Shown here piece by piece: positions 28,315 to 37,250 of a DNA stretch of 64,000 nucleotides. This DNA comes from Methanobrevibacter_A sp964431035 (GTDB taxonomy: Archaea; Methanobacteriota; Methanobacteria; Methanobacteriales; Methanobacteriaceae), in NCBI GenBank assembly GCA_964431035.1, contig CAYSIF010000002.1, positions 1 through 64,000 of the forward strand, read 5' to 3'. The translations under genes were made by a program, and so were the position numbers. Positions within the stretch are counted from its first letter, which is position 1. Each line of letters starts with the position of its first letter. The notes beneath the pieces were generated by a model that was not told the DNA's origin, did no database searches, and saw only the letters and a list, made by a program, of their open reading frames with translations.

Positions 28315-28842
28315 TTAGTCAACAAAATCTACTTTGTGTTTTTCAATATCTAATTTAGGTATTTTTAAAAGGACAACACCTAAATCATATTTTGCTTCAA
28401 TTTCTTTGAATTTTATATTTTCTGGAAGTTTAACAATTCTATTAACTGTTCCAGTTTCTAATCCTTTGATTAAGTAAGTATATTCGTCTTCAATGTCTTC
28501 TATTATGTTTGGAAATTCTAGGCGGATGTTGATTTGTCTTTCACTAGATTCGATGTTTATGTTTTCTTTTGTAACGCCTGCGGTATTTATTCTTAAGTAG
28601 TAATATTGTGGTGTGTCTATTAGATCTAGGTCTATTTTTGATTGTGGTGTTTCTTCGTAATCTTGTATTTTTGTGTTGATTGATTTTTGTAGTCCTTTCA
28701 TGGTTATCATTAAATCTTCCATGCTTCTTCCTACATCGTTTGACACTTTTTCTACAACATTTCGTCTTTTTTCAGCATATTTTTCTCTTTCTTCTTTTAT
28801 GTCTTCTTTTATTTTTTCTGTGTCTATGGTTTTATCGTCCAT
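28315..28842 (-). CDS. Hsp20 / alpha-crystallin small heat-shock protein
   Basis: 175 residues. Residues about 78-172 form the alpha-crystallin domain: YYLRINTAGVTKENINIES and the closing LGVVLLKIPKL, the last being the family's GxLxxxxPK strand in variant form. The N-terminal 75 residues are charged and helical (DDKTIDTEKIKEDIKEE start). It binds unfolding proteins without ATP. AAGGAGA precedes the ATG. A C-terminal IxI-type tail is not obvious. Stress control would be expected but no operator is visible. Confidence 0.85.
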   Translation of the reverse strand: MDDKTIDTEKIKEDIKEEREKYAEKRRNVVEKVSNDVGRSMEDLMITMKGLQKSINTKIQDYEETPQSKIDLDLIDTPQYYYLRINTAGVTKENINIESSERQINIRLEFPNIIEDIEDEYTYLIKGLETGTVNRIVKLPENIKFKEIEAKYDLGVVLLKIPKLDIEKHKVDFVD

Positions 28843-28954
28843 ATTTGTTGTCTCCTTAAGTTTTTAATTAAATTACTTTAAGTTACTTTATCTTATTTAA
28901 AGATTATGTATTTATTAAAATCATTATTGTTATGCATATTATAATTTTAAGTAT

Positions 28955-29971
28955 TTAATAGTCTTCTCTTTCAATTTTTTCAACAGAATCTAAAAGTTCA
29001 AGTATGTTATCGATTCCATCACCTTCCATAGCAGAAATTAATAATGGATTTTCTGTTTGTTCAATGAAATTAGTAACATATTCAAATCTTGAACCATTAT
29101 CATAATAATCGGAGATATCCATTTTATTAAATAAAATTTTTATTGGGGCAGTGAATATTTGTTGAATTTCTTCTAGTAAATTAAATTGTTGTTCTAATGG
29201 ATAGCCACAAGTTTCAGAACTATCAAATATAAATAATATTGCATCTGCTAAATCTTCAAGAGCAACCATAGCATTCATTTCAATATCATTCATATCAACA
29301 ATTGGTCTATCTAGTAAACCAGGTGTATCAATAATTTGGATGTGTTTCCATTTTCTTTCTATATGCCCTATTTGTATACCTTTTGTTGTGAAAGGATAGT
29401 CTGCTACTTCAGGTTCAGCATCTGTAATTTTGCTTAATAATGTTGATTTACCTACATTTGGAAATCCTGCTATTACTATGGTGGTGGCTTCGAAGTTTAT
29501 TGTTGGCATATTTCTTAGTCGTGTTTTTGCAAAATCTAGTAAGTCTAAATCTTTACTAATTTTATGAACTACTGAGGAAATTCTTCCATAGGCTTGACTT
29601 CTTAATTGTGATGCTTTTTCAGGAGCTGATCTTCTAATTTTTTTACTATAATCTTTTTCTAATTGTGTTATGATTCCATAAGCCCAATTTAATGCTCCTA
29701 ATGCTTGTTTCATATCATCAACACCTACGGTTATATCAATATAGTCCTGGTAAAATTCAGGTAACTCTTCAATTGTAGGCACTCGATCATTTATCATTTT
29801 TAATCTACTTTTAATGACTTGACAAGCAGTCATTACACGTGCTTCCTCAATTTTCTTAGGTTTTAATCTTTTAGGCATCTTTTTAGATCTTACTTCAGAT
29901 GCTGCTTTTTTACCTCTTGAAAATCCTTTGTCTAATAGTTCATCAGGTGTTGGGATTGTTGGTATCATCAT
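28955..29971 (-). CDS. Nog1-like GTPase
   Basis: 338 residues. An N-terminal helical NOG1 domain (1-150) is followed by a GTPase domain of the Obg/Nog1 group: G1 GFPNVGKST (169-177), G2 around TTKG, G3 DTPG in IIDTPGLLDRP, and G4 NKMD. Eukaryotic Nog1 acts in 60S subunit assembly, and the archaeal form is inferred to do the same for the 50S subunit. GGTGAT precedes the ATG. It lies 15 bases downstream of the AMMECR1 gene and likely shares a transcript with it and tldD. Confidence 0.9.
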   Translation of the reverse strand: MMIPTIPTPDELLDKGFSRGKKAASEVRSKKMPKRLKPKKIEEARVMTACQVIKSRLKMINDRVPTIEELPEFYQDYIDITVGVDDMKQALGALNWAYGIITQLEKDYSKKIRRSAPEKASQLRSQAYGRISSVVHKISKDLDLLDFAKTRLRNMPTINFEATTIVIAGFPNVGKSTLLSKITDAEPEVADYPFTTKGIQIGHIERKWKHIQIIDTPGLLDRPIVDMNDIEMNAMVALEDLADAILFIFDSSETCGYPLEQQFNLLEEIQQIFTAPIKILFNKMDISDYYDNGSRFEYVTNFIEQTENPLLISAMEGDGIDNILELLDSVEKIEREDY

Positions 29972-29986
29972 TTTTAATCACCGTGT

Positions 29987-30559
29987 TTATTTATTTTCAT
30001 TAAATTCTTGTCCTTGAAATTTGTAAATTTCAATTTCAGTATCATTAATCCATCTGTCGGGGTTTAAACCTGCTTTTAGGCATGTTTGTTCTAGGAATTC
30101 TATTTCATTCATATTATATTCTGTTGCAACTTGTGGAAGAAGTAGTCCTCTATTAAAATTCTTTTGTATTATTAAACCATCTTCACCAATATTTATTTTA
30201 TCAGGATATTCTTGTGGATGATTTACTTTTATTAATTCGGGTTTTGTTAGTATTGTGAGTTCTATTTCAATGTCTTCCAGTTCTTCTTCTTTTAAGCTTG
30301 GAAATCGAGGATCATTTTTTGCAGCAGATATGGATACATCTATTAATGCTTCTATTAATGGTTTTATTGGTTCTGGATAACCAATACATCCTCTAAGATT
30401 CTGGTTTTTGTTTATTGTGCAGAATATTCCTAATTTTTCTTTGAATTGTTCTGGACAATCTTTTGGAGGATTAATTCTTTCATTTTTCTGGGTTATTGAA
30501 GTGATACTATCTCTTGCAATTTTTAATAGATATTTTTTATCCTCATTTGTTAATTTCAT
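29987..30559 (-). CDS. AMMECR1 domain protein
   Basis: 190 residues, the archaeal AMMECR1 family. Family signs are the LRGCIGYPEPIKPLIEALIDVSISAA segment (around 55-80, with the LRGCIG hallmark), DPRFPSLKEEELEDIEIELTIL, and GLIIQKNFNRGLLLPQVATEY. Widely conserved in archaea and eukaryotes; proposed roles in a radical-SAM/dioxygenase-linked modification are unproven. It lies between tldD and the Nog1 gene in a minus-strand run. Confidence 0.88.
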   Translation of the reverse strand: MKLTNEDKKYLLKIARDSITSITQKNERINPPKDCPEQFKEKLGIFCTINKNQNLRGCIGYPEPIKPLIEALIDVSISAAKNDPRFPSLKEEELEDIEIELTILTKPELIKVNHPQEYPDKINIGEDGLIIQKNFNRGLLLPQVATEYNMNEIEFLEQTCLKAGLNPDRWINDTEIEIYKFQGQEFNENK

Positions 30560-30616
30560 TTTTATTTATTTCCTGTATATATTTAATATATATTATGTTT
30601 ATAATTACTTTTTTTT

Positions 30617-31987
30617 TTAATTGCTTCCGCCAACTGTTGCATTTAAAATTTTCGTGTTTGGTCCTCCGTCTCCTACTGGTGCGGTTTGACCATCTTTTCC
30701 ACAGAAACCTACACTAAGTTTAAAAGTGTCGTCTACTGCTTCAACATTTTTTAGGGTTTCTAAGATTTGTCCTGATAATGATACGTCTCTTAGGATGTTT
30801 TTAATTTCTCCATTTTCTATTTTATATGCTTCTGTAGCATTAAATTGGAATATTCCTTTTCCTGTATCTACTTGTCCTCCTCTCGAACCTTTTAAGTATA
30901 TTCCTTCTTTAATATCTTCAATTAGTTCGTCAAATTTTAAGTTTCCTGGTTGAAGGTAAGTATTACTCATTCTAACTATGGGTTGGTCACCTATACTGCT
31001 TCTTGCATTTCCACTTGATTTTAAATCTAATTTTGATGCTGTTTCTCTTGATGATAGTAATGATACTAATTTTCCATCTTTTACAAGTTGATTTTTGTTT
31101 GTTTTAACACCTTCAACATCATATTCATAGTATCCGAATCCATCTTTATTTGTAGGGTCATCAAAAATATTCACAACTTCTGATCCTATGGTTTCTCCTA
31201 GTTTTCCTTTTAGTACTGAATCATTTTGGAGGATAATGTCTGATTCGGATGCATGTCCTAGTGCTTCGTGTATGAATACTCCTGTTAGTTCATTATCGGT
31301 TATTACGGTGAATTGTCCTGAAGGTGGTTTTTCTGCATCTAATAGTCTTGTTGATTTTTCACCAATATTTCTGCTGAATTTTTCAATATCTTCGTTTTCT
31401 ATAACTTCATAACCTTTAACTCCTCCTATACTGCCGTGACTCATTTGTTTTAGGGTTCCTGATGAGGATACTGTGTTTAATGATAATCTTATTCTTGTGG
31501 TTTCGCTAGTTATTTCGGCACCTTCGCTTGTTACTAATACTCTTTTGCTTTGGCTGTCACTATAAGTTACTGTTGTACTTGTTACTTTTCCGATTTGTGC
31601 TCCGGAGCTAACTTCATTTAGGAGTTCTTTTTTTTCTTCGATACTTATATCATTTACAGGTATTTTTAATGGGGTTTTTGTTTTATCTTTTATGGGTTTG
31701 TTTTCACTTAAGGTTATGTCTCCTTTTAATGATTTGGATATTTTAATTGCGGTTTCTACTATTTCATCTATTTTATTTAAGTCGTTTGTGTATGCAAATC
31801 CCCAGGCTCCATTATTTAAAACTCTTATTCTTGCACTATTGTATGTTCCAGTTGTTATTTCTTGGATTTTTTGATCTTTCATTCCTATGCTTGTACTTTC
31901 TCCACTACCTGCGATTATATCTGCATAGTCTACTTTATTTTCAATTTTTTTTATTATATTATTGAAAGTATCTATTTTTGATTCCAT
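30617..31987 (-). CDS. tldD: TldD-family metalloprotease
   Basis: 456 residues. The zinc-binding HEALGH (H240, E241, H245) marks the TldD subunit; the partner TldE/PmbA usually lacks it and is not in this window. TldD/E cut unstructured peptides and in bacteria mature microcins. Other conserved stretches: GGTDTGK-type QVDTGKGIFQFN and the C-terminal VGFCGKDGQTAPVGDGGPNTKI. Gene order tldD, AMMECR1, nog1-like on the minus strand. Codon use on the coding strand is A/C-rich. Confidence 0.9.
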   Translation of the reverse strand: MESKIDTFNNIIKKIENKVDYADIIAGSGESTSIGMKDQKIQEITTGTYNSARIRVLNNGAWGFAYTNDLNKIDEIVETAIKISKSLKGDITLSENKPIKDKTKTPLKIPVNDISIEEKKELLNEVSSGAQIGKVTSTTVTYSDSQSKRVLVTSEGAEITSETTRIRLSLNTVSSSGTLKQMSHGSIGGVKGYEVIENEDIEKFSRNIGEKSTRLLDAEKPPSGQFTVITDNELTGVFIHEALGHASESDIILQNDSVLKGKLGETIGSEVVNIFDDPTNKDGFGYYEYDVEGVKTNKNQLVKDGKLVSLLSSRETASKLDLKSSGNARSSIGDQPIVRMSNTYLQPGNLKFDELIEDIKEGIYLKGSRGGQVDTGKGIFQFNATEAYKIENGEIKNILRDVSLSGQILETLKNVEAVDDTFKLSVGFCGKDGQTAPVGDGGPNTKILNATVGGSN

Positions 31988-32131
31988 TGTTTGTTACCTG
32001 CTTTTTGTTTATAATTTTTATTTCTTAATCTTATTTTTTTTGTTAAAGATATAAGTAATCATTTATTATTAGTACTTGTAATTAATTTATTTTATTATAT
32101 TTATTTTTTAGAATGTTTTTTAATAAAATAT

Positions 32132-32149
32132 TTATAACTATAGTTATAA
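32132..32149. promoter_or_regulatory. 18-bp perfect palindrome on the promoter of the GMC oxidoreductase
   Basis: TTATAACTATAGTTATAA is self-complementary over all 18 bases and includes a TATA-like TTTATAAC. It lies 41 bases before the ATG at 32191, where the TATA box is expected. A dimeric repressor bound here would block TBP. No other copy was noticed in the window. Confidence 0.5.
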
Positions 32150-32190
32150 TAAATCTAATTTAAGAAAAAAATTAAGAGGTGTACAAAAAA

Positions 32191-33432
32191 ATGGTCATTA
32201 TAATAGGAACAGGAGCAGGAGGAGCATTACTAGCAATGAAACTATCACAAAACAACATACCTGTCACAATAATAGAAAAAGGACCATACACTCACAGCAA
32301 AGAAGCATTCAACTATTACGACCAAAAATACTACTCAAAAAACACAAAAACAGAAGAAAGCATAGACCTACTAAAAACAACATGTGTCGGAGGATCAACA
32401 ATAGTAGCAGCAGGAAACGGAGTAAGAGTACTAGAAAAAGAATTCAAAGAACTAGGAATAGACCTAACAAAAGAATATGAAGAAATAGAAAAACTATTAA
32501 ACATACATCAAATGAACGACACACACATAGGCAAAGGAACAAAAAAATTCCTAGAAGCAGCAGAAGAATTAGGATTCCAACCAATAAAAATGCCAAAATT
32601 CATAGAAGAAAAACAATGCATAAAATGTGGAAAATGCTCATTCGGATGCCCACAAGATGCAAAATGGAGTGGAAAAGACTTCATAGACAAAGCAATAGAA
32701 AACGGAGCAAAACTAATAACAGAAGCAGATGTTAAAAAAATAATAATAAAAAACAACAAACTAGAAGGAGTAGAATACACAAAAAACAACAAAAAAGAAA
32801 CAATAAAATCAGAAAAAATCATACTCTCCGCAGGAGCAATAGACACAAGCATAATATTACAAAACTCAGGAATAAAATCAGGAAACAAACTATTCTTCGA
32901 CCCATTCGTAACAGTAGGAGGAATACTCAAAGATATAAACTTCAACACAGAAGTACAAATGAATGCACTAGCAATAGGAAACGAATACATACTATCACCC
33001 CACTTCTCATCATTCATACCAACCTACCTAAAAAAACAACACCCAACACTAGAAGACAAAGACATACTAAGCATAATGGTTAAAATACCAGACGATATGG
33101 TTGGAACAGTAGATAAAGAAGGAAACGTTAAAAAATTCAACACCATAGGTGACATACGAAGAATATCACAAGGAACAGCAGCTGCAGGAACCATACTAGA
33201 AAAAATAGGTGTAGACCCAACAACAATGACATCAACAGTATTCAGAGGAGCACACCCTGGAGGAACAGCCGCAATAGGAGAAGTAGTTGACAAAAACTTA
33301 GAAACAAAAATAAAAGGATTATATATTGGAGATGCAAGTGTAATCCCAATATCTCCAGGAAAACCCCCTATACTACTAATACTAGCACTATCACTAAGAC
33401 TAGCCAATCACATAATTAAAGAAAAAAATTAA
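32191..33432 (+). CDS. GMC-type FAD oxidoreductase with 4Fe-4S motif
   Basis: 413 residues. FAD-binding GTGAGG (6-11) and acidic E29 end the first Rossmann strand. The C-terminus has the GMC pattern: HPGGTAAIGEVVDKNL followed by LYIGDASVIPISPGKPP. Between them lies C143-x2-C146-x2-C149-x3-C153 followed by PQDAKW, a ferredoxin-like 4Fe-4S site that ordinary GMC oxidases lack. It probably passes electrons between a substrate alcohol or aldehyde and a ferredoxin-type carrier; the substrate is unknown. The ATG is used because AGAGGTG lies about ten bases upstream; a GTG at 32179 overlaps that site. Nearly all codons end in A or C. Confidence 0.8.
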   Translation: MVIIIGTGAGGALLAMKLSQNNIPVTIIEKGPYTHSKEAFNYYDQKYYSKNTKTEESIDLLKTTCVGGSTIVAAGNGVRVLEKEFKELGIDLTKEYEEIEKLLNIHQMNDTHIGKGTKKFLEAAEELGFQPIKMPKFIEEKQCIKCGKCSFGCPQDAKWSGKDFIDKAIENGAKLITEADVKKIIIKNNKLEGVEYTKNNKKETIKSEKIILSAGAIDTSIILQNSGIKSGNKLFFDPFVTVGGILKDINFNTEVQMNALAIGNEYILSPHFSSFIPTYLKKQHPTLEDKDILSIMVKIPDDMVGTVDKEGNVKKFNTIGDIRRISQGTAAAGTILEKIGVDPTTMTSTVFRGAHPGGTAAIGEVVDKNLETKIKGLYIGDASVIPISPGKPPILLILALSLRLANHIIKEKN

Positions 33433-33887
33433 AACTGCATATTAATCTCATCTTCAGAGATTAATCTTTCACAATAATGGCACTTAAGAGTAATAGGGTC
33501 CTTATTAATAAGATAAAATCTAGAATCTATAGGCTCACTAGTATTACTAATACATTTCGGATTAACACAATTAATCAAAGATTTTAACTCATCTCTTAAT
33601 TTAACTTGAGCCTTAGAAATTATCTTATAATCTCTAATAATATTAATAGTAGCATTCTTTGATATTAAAGCAATTTGATCAAGCTCATCAGAATCAAGCT
33701 CTCTATTTTCAATTTTAACAATATCCTTTTTACCAGACTTACCAGACTCAATATTCATAGCAACAGTAACACTAGTATCATTATCTGGAAGGCCTAATAT
33801 TCTTAAAACATAAATTGATTTATTAGCAGTAATATGATCAATAACAGTGCCATTTTTAATAGGTTTAACCTTAAGTTCTGGTTTCAT
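33429..33887 (-). CDS. pyrI: Aspartate carbamoyltransferase regulatory chain
   Basis: 152 residues. PyrI binds nucleotides and holds the catalytic trimers of ATCase together for feedback control of pyrimidine synthesis. The N-terminal allosteric domain starts LKVKPIKNGTVIDHI, and the zinc domain has C107, C112, C136 and C139. The catalytic gene pyrB is not in the window. Its stop codon overlaps that of the convergent oxidoreductase by four bases. Confidence 0.95.
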   Translation of the reverse strand: MKPELKVKPIKNGTVIDHITANKSIYVLRILGLPDNDTSVTVAMNIESGKSGKKDIVKIENRELDSDELDQIALISKNATINIIRDYKIISKAQVKLRDELKSLINCVNPKCISNTSEPIDSRFYLINKDPITLKCHYCERLISEDEINMQF

Positions 33888-33963
33888 ATATAAAAATATA
33901 ATAATAAAATGTATTTAATACTTATGAAAAAAAGAAAAGAAAAAAAAATAAAATTAAAAATAT

Positions 33964-35190
33964 TTAACTAATAAATGTTTCAACAAACTTAGCATAAGCA
34001 GGTCTCGTAATAAAAACACCAATCAAAACACCTAAAATAGTAGTAAAAGCAAAACCCGCAATAGTGCCAATACCACTACTACCTCTCACAAAACCAACAT
34101 ATGTTAAAGGCAACATTGCCGCAATCAAAGTACCTGCAGAAGCAAAAATAATAAACAATGCATTTCTAACATTACGTCTAGTACGAGCACGTTTATTTTT
34201 AGACTTATTAGATTTATTACTTAAAACCTCATCAGTTATTATAATCTGATCATCCACACCAGTACCTACACTAGCAATCAAACCAGCAATAGCAGCTAAA
34301 TCAATATTCCAACTAATAATAGATGCAATACCCAAAACAATTAAAATCTCAGACAAACTAGTAATTAAAATAGGAATAACCAATAAAGGCTTCTTATACC
34401 TGAGAAATATAATAATACTAATAACTAAAATAGCTAATAAACTAGCAACACCCACACCTTCTAAAAATTCCTGTCCCAACTCTGCAGAAATAGTATTAGA
34501 ACCAATAACATGAACCTTAACAGGCAAAGAACCAGTTTTAAGAACAGTATAAACCATACTTGCTTGAGACTCAGCAGCCTGAACAGTATCTTCACTACCA
34601 GTAACCTCTAAATCAGTCACAGCCTCACCATTACCTAAACTATTCTCCAACTTAGGAGGATCATTAGTAATCTGATGACCATCCAAATACATAACAACCT
34701 CATGACCACCTTTACCCTGCGCAACCTCTGCAAACTTCTTAGCACCATCAGCCGTTAAAGAAAAAGGAACAACCCAATTAGTCTCACCCTCAATCTTATA
34801 ATTATCAACACTCTCAACATCACTACCTGTAATAGCAGTTTGATTATCAATCTTAGCCTCAAAAATTCCAGGATTACCAATCAAATGCTCAATCTCTTCA
34901 GGAGTCTTCCCAGCCATCTCAATAATAACACGCTGATCACCACTCTCACGAACCTTAACATCAGAAACACCATATAAATTCAAACGCTTATCAAGAACAG
35001 CAGTAACAGTATCCATAGTACTACTATTAACAGGACTCTCTAATTCTAATTGAATCATAGATCCTCCCTTCAAATCTAAACCCTCATCAATACCAATACT
35101 AGCAATACTAATAGCACTAATAATAATAAAAAATATTAAGAGTAAAACAGGCTTATACTTTAAAAACTCAACAACCTTCTTCCTATTCAT
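33964..35190 (-). CDS. secD: Protein-export membrane protein SecD
   Basis: 408 residues. Six membrane helices: one at about 13-31 and five in the last 180 residues, with the large external P1 domain between. Family marks are the GLDLKGGS motif after helix 1 (DEGLDLKGGSMI, about 34-45) and GTGVDDQIIITDE in helix 4. SecDF uses the membrane gradient to help proteins leave the Sec channel. The ATG overlaps the end of secF by four bases, so translation is coupled. The archaeal SecD is shorter than the bacterial one, as here. Confidence 0.95.
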   Translation of the reverse strand: MNRKKVVEFLKYKPVLLLIFFIIISAISIASIGIDEGLDLKGGSMIQLELESPVNSSTMDTVTAVLDKRLNLYGVSDVKVRESGDQRVIIEMAGKTPEEIEHLIGNPGIFEAKIDNQTAITGSDVESVDNYKIEGETNWVVPFSLTADGAKKFAEVAQGKGGHEVVMYLDGHQITNDPPKLENSLGNGEAVTDLEVTGSEDTVQAAESQASMVYTVLKTGSLPVKVHVIGSNTISAELGQEFLEGVGVASLLAILVISIIIFLRYKKPLLVIPILITSLSEILIVLGIASIISWNIDLAAIAGLIASVGTGVDDQIIITDEVLSNKSNKSKNKRARTRRNVRNALFIIFASAGTLIAAMLPLTYVGFVRGSSGIGTIAGFAFTTILGVLIGVFITRPAYAKFVETFIS

Positions 35191-36026
35191 TCTTTACGCT
35201 CCATATAAATTCTTAAAATACCTAAATTCATACACCATGTAGTAATAATATCCGCACACAATCCCATAATCAACACAGAAGATATATAAAGCAAGGTATT
35301 AGCAGCAGGCATTAAAACAACAGTAACAACATACAAAACAATCATTGCAGATATAGCACACAAAGACATAGTCAAACCAGTCTTCATAGCACCAAGAGCC
35401 CTATCACCAACATCTCCATCATACCTTTTCAATAAACGAGTAGTTAAAAGGATATCAGTATCAACACTATAACCAATAAGCATCAATAAAGCACCAACAG
35501 AAGCAATATTAAGAGGAATTTTAAAAAGAGACATACCTCCTAAAGCAATAATAATATCACACAATGCTGCAAGTATAACTGCAATAGAAGGAACAGGCTC
35601 CCTAAAAACAATAAAAATAGTCACAGCCATAAATATAAATGCAAATAACAATGCCCAATAAACCTGACTCATAGCCTCTTCACTTAGAACAGGGCCAATA
35701 GAATTAAAACTAACAACTCTACCTTCTCCTCCAAGAGCACTAACAAAAGCACTATTATTAACATTACTCCCCATTTCAACAGTCATACGATTATTATTCT
35801 CAGAACCCATAACATTAATATTATCATCACCTAATGCATTAGACAACTGAGAATGTATTTGAACAGTAGAACTATTAGTCTCAATCTCAGCAATAGTACC
35901 ACCTTTCAAATCAATACCCTCATCAATCCCATTAAATGCAATTAAAGATAATGAAATTAAGGTTATAATAACTGGAATAATAATTAGCTTTTTATATGAT
36001 TCAATAAAAGATTTAGATACACTCAT
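35187..36026 (-). CDS. secF: Protein-export membrane protein SecF
   Basis: 279 residues, six predicted membrane helices. The conserved GIDEGIDLKGGT follows helix 1 (about 30-43) and SVDTDILLTTRLLKR lies near helix 4 with the D-x-D proton-path residues. Partner of SecD, encoded directly upstream of it with ATGA overlap. The archaeal order secF-secD is the reverse of the bacterial secD-secF. Confidence 0.95.
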   Translation of the reverse strand: MSVSKSFIESYKKLIIIPVIITLISLSLIAFNGIDEGIDLKGGTIAEIETNSSTVQIHSQLSNALGDDNINVMGSENNNRMTVEMGSNVNNSAFVSALGGEGRVVSFNSIGPVLSEEAMSQVYWALLFAFIFMAVTIFIVFREPVPSIAVILAALCDIIIALGGMSLFKIPLNIASVGALLMLIGYSVDTDILLTTRLLKRYDGDVGDRALGAMKTGLTMSLCAISAMIVLYVVTVVLMPAANTLLYISSVLIMGLCADIITTWCMNLGILRIYMERKE

Positions 36027-36140
36027 ACTATTTCTTATCCCATAAAAAAAATTAATAATATAAAAATAATAAAACTATTAAATAACTTTGTTTGTTATAA
36101 AATATAAAAATTCATAAAAAAAATTACAGTTGATGAAAAT

Positions 36141-36650
36141 ATGTCTAAAAATATAATAATATACTTTTCAAGAAGAGGAAACAACTACAGTAGCTCAGGA
36201 ATAAAATATTTAGAAATTGGAAACACAGAAAAAGTTGTAAGTTATATACAAGAATTTATAGATGCAGATGTATTCGAAGTTAAACCTAAAATAGAATACC
36301 CTGAAGACTATATGGAGTGTACCGAAGTAGCTAAAAAAGAACAAGAAAATAATGAAAGACCAGAATTACAAGAATATTTGGACACTATCGAAGAATACGA
36401 CACAGTATATATAGGATTCCCAAACTGGTGGGGAACATTACCTATGCCATTATGGACACAATTAGAAAAATTAGACTTCACAGGAAAAACTGTAAAACCA
36501 TTTGTAACACATGAGGGCTCAGGTATGGGAAATAGTCTAAATGATCTTAAAAAATTATGTGAAGGTGCAGAAATAGTATCTGGATTATCAATACAAGGAA
36601 GTAGTGTTGATAGTTCTAAAGATAATGTTGAAACATGGTTAAAAAATTAA
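36141..36650 (+). CDS. Flavodoxin-family protein
   Basis: 169 residues, flavodoxin-like fold. The FMN phosphate loop is YFSRRGNNYS (8-17) with NTEKV after it; IGFPNWWGTLPMP (93-105) forms the isoalloxazine loop and THEGSGMGNS the third loop. It is the type often annotated as flavodoxin_4, which can reduce quinones or serve as electron carrier. TTGATG lies just before the start. A second flavodoxin-like gene converges on it, but the two sequences are of different subtypes. Confidence 0.85.
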   Translation: MSKNIIIYFSRRGNNYSSSGIKYLEIGNTEKVVSYIQEFIDADVFEVKPKIEYPEDYMECTEVAKKEQENNERPELQEYLDTIEEYDTVYIGFPNWWGTLPMPLWTQLEKLDFTGKTVKPFVTHEGSGMGNSLNDLKKLCEGAEIVSGLSIQGSSVDSSKDNVETWLKN

Positions 36651-36654
36651 ACCC

Positions 36655-36676
36655 TTTTTTTTTTAACCCAAAAAAA
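36655..36676. terminator. Bidirectional terminator between two flavodoxin genes
   Basis: T10 (36655-36664) on the plus strand and A7 (36670-36676), a U7 on the minus transcript, lie between the convergent genes. Confidence 0.5.
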
Positions 36677-36694
36677 TCTTTTTTTCTCTTTTTT

Positions 36695-37186
36695 TTAACT
36701 ATAAATATTCAAATCTAAAGATCTTGCTATTCTAATACTATCTCTTTCTAACTGAATTAAACTTTTATCTTTAGTTCTAACTTCAAAACTTTCAATAACT
36801 CTACCCCCACGTAATTTAACCTTTTGTTGCATACGTTTAAGTGTATTTTCTCCACCATTATTACTTAAAGTAGTGAATAAAACCACATCTTTTCCTTTTA
36901 AATCTAATTTATCAATTAATGTAATTATTGCAGGAGTAGGATTGTTAGCCCAAGTAGGAGTTCCAATATAAACTAAATTATAATCTGTTAAATCTATTTT
37001 ATCAGGATATATTTCAGTCTTTTTTTCTCTAAAAGCATCTACTGATGAATTAAATCTATTAAAAAAACCCTTTCTCTCTTTCAAATCTTTAATTTGAATT
37101 AAATCAGAATTTAATTCATTAGCTAATGTTTTAGAAACAACTTCTGTTTTTTTAGTTTCAGAATAATAAAGAATTATTGTATTCAT
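36695..37186 (-). CDS. Flavodoxin-like protein
   Basis: 163 residues. Starts IILYYSETKKTEVVSK, the phosphate loop, then DYNLVYIGTPTWANNPTPAI (about 68-87) and FTTLSNNGGENTLKRMQ as the other FMN-binding loops. It belongs to the short NAD(P)H-oxidoreductase/flavodoxin group. Function not known. It follows argC-side genes by a separate promoter region and converges with the flavodoxin at 36141. Confidence 0.85.
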   Translation of the reverse strand: MNTIILYYSETKKTEVVSKTLANELNSDLIQIKDLKERKGFFNRFNSSVDAFREKKTEIYPDKIDLTDYNLVYIGTPTWANNPTPAIITLIDKLDLKGKDVVLFTTLSNNGGENTLKRMQQKVKLRGGRVIESFEVRTKDKSLIQLERDSIRIARSLDLNIYS

Positions 37187-37250
37187 AAAAAAATTATACT
37201 CCCTTTATTTAAAAACAATATAAAATTATGATATTTTTTATAAATAAAAT

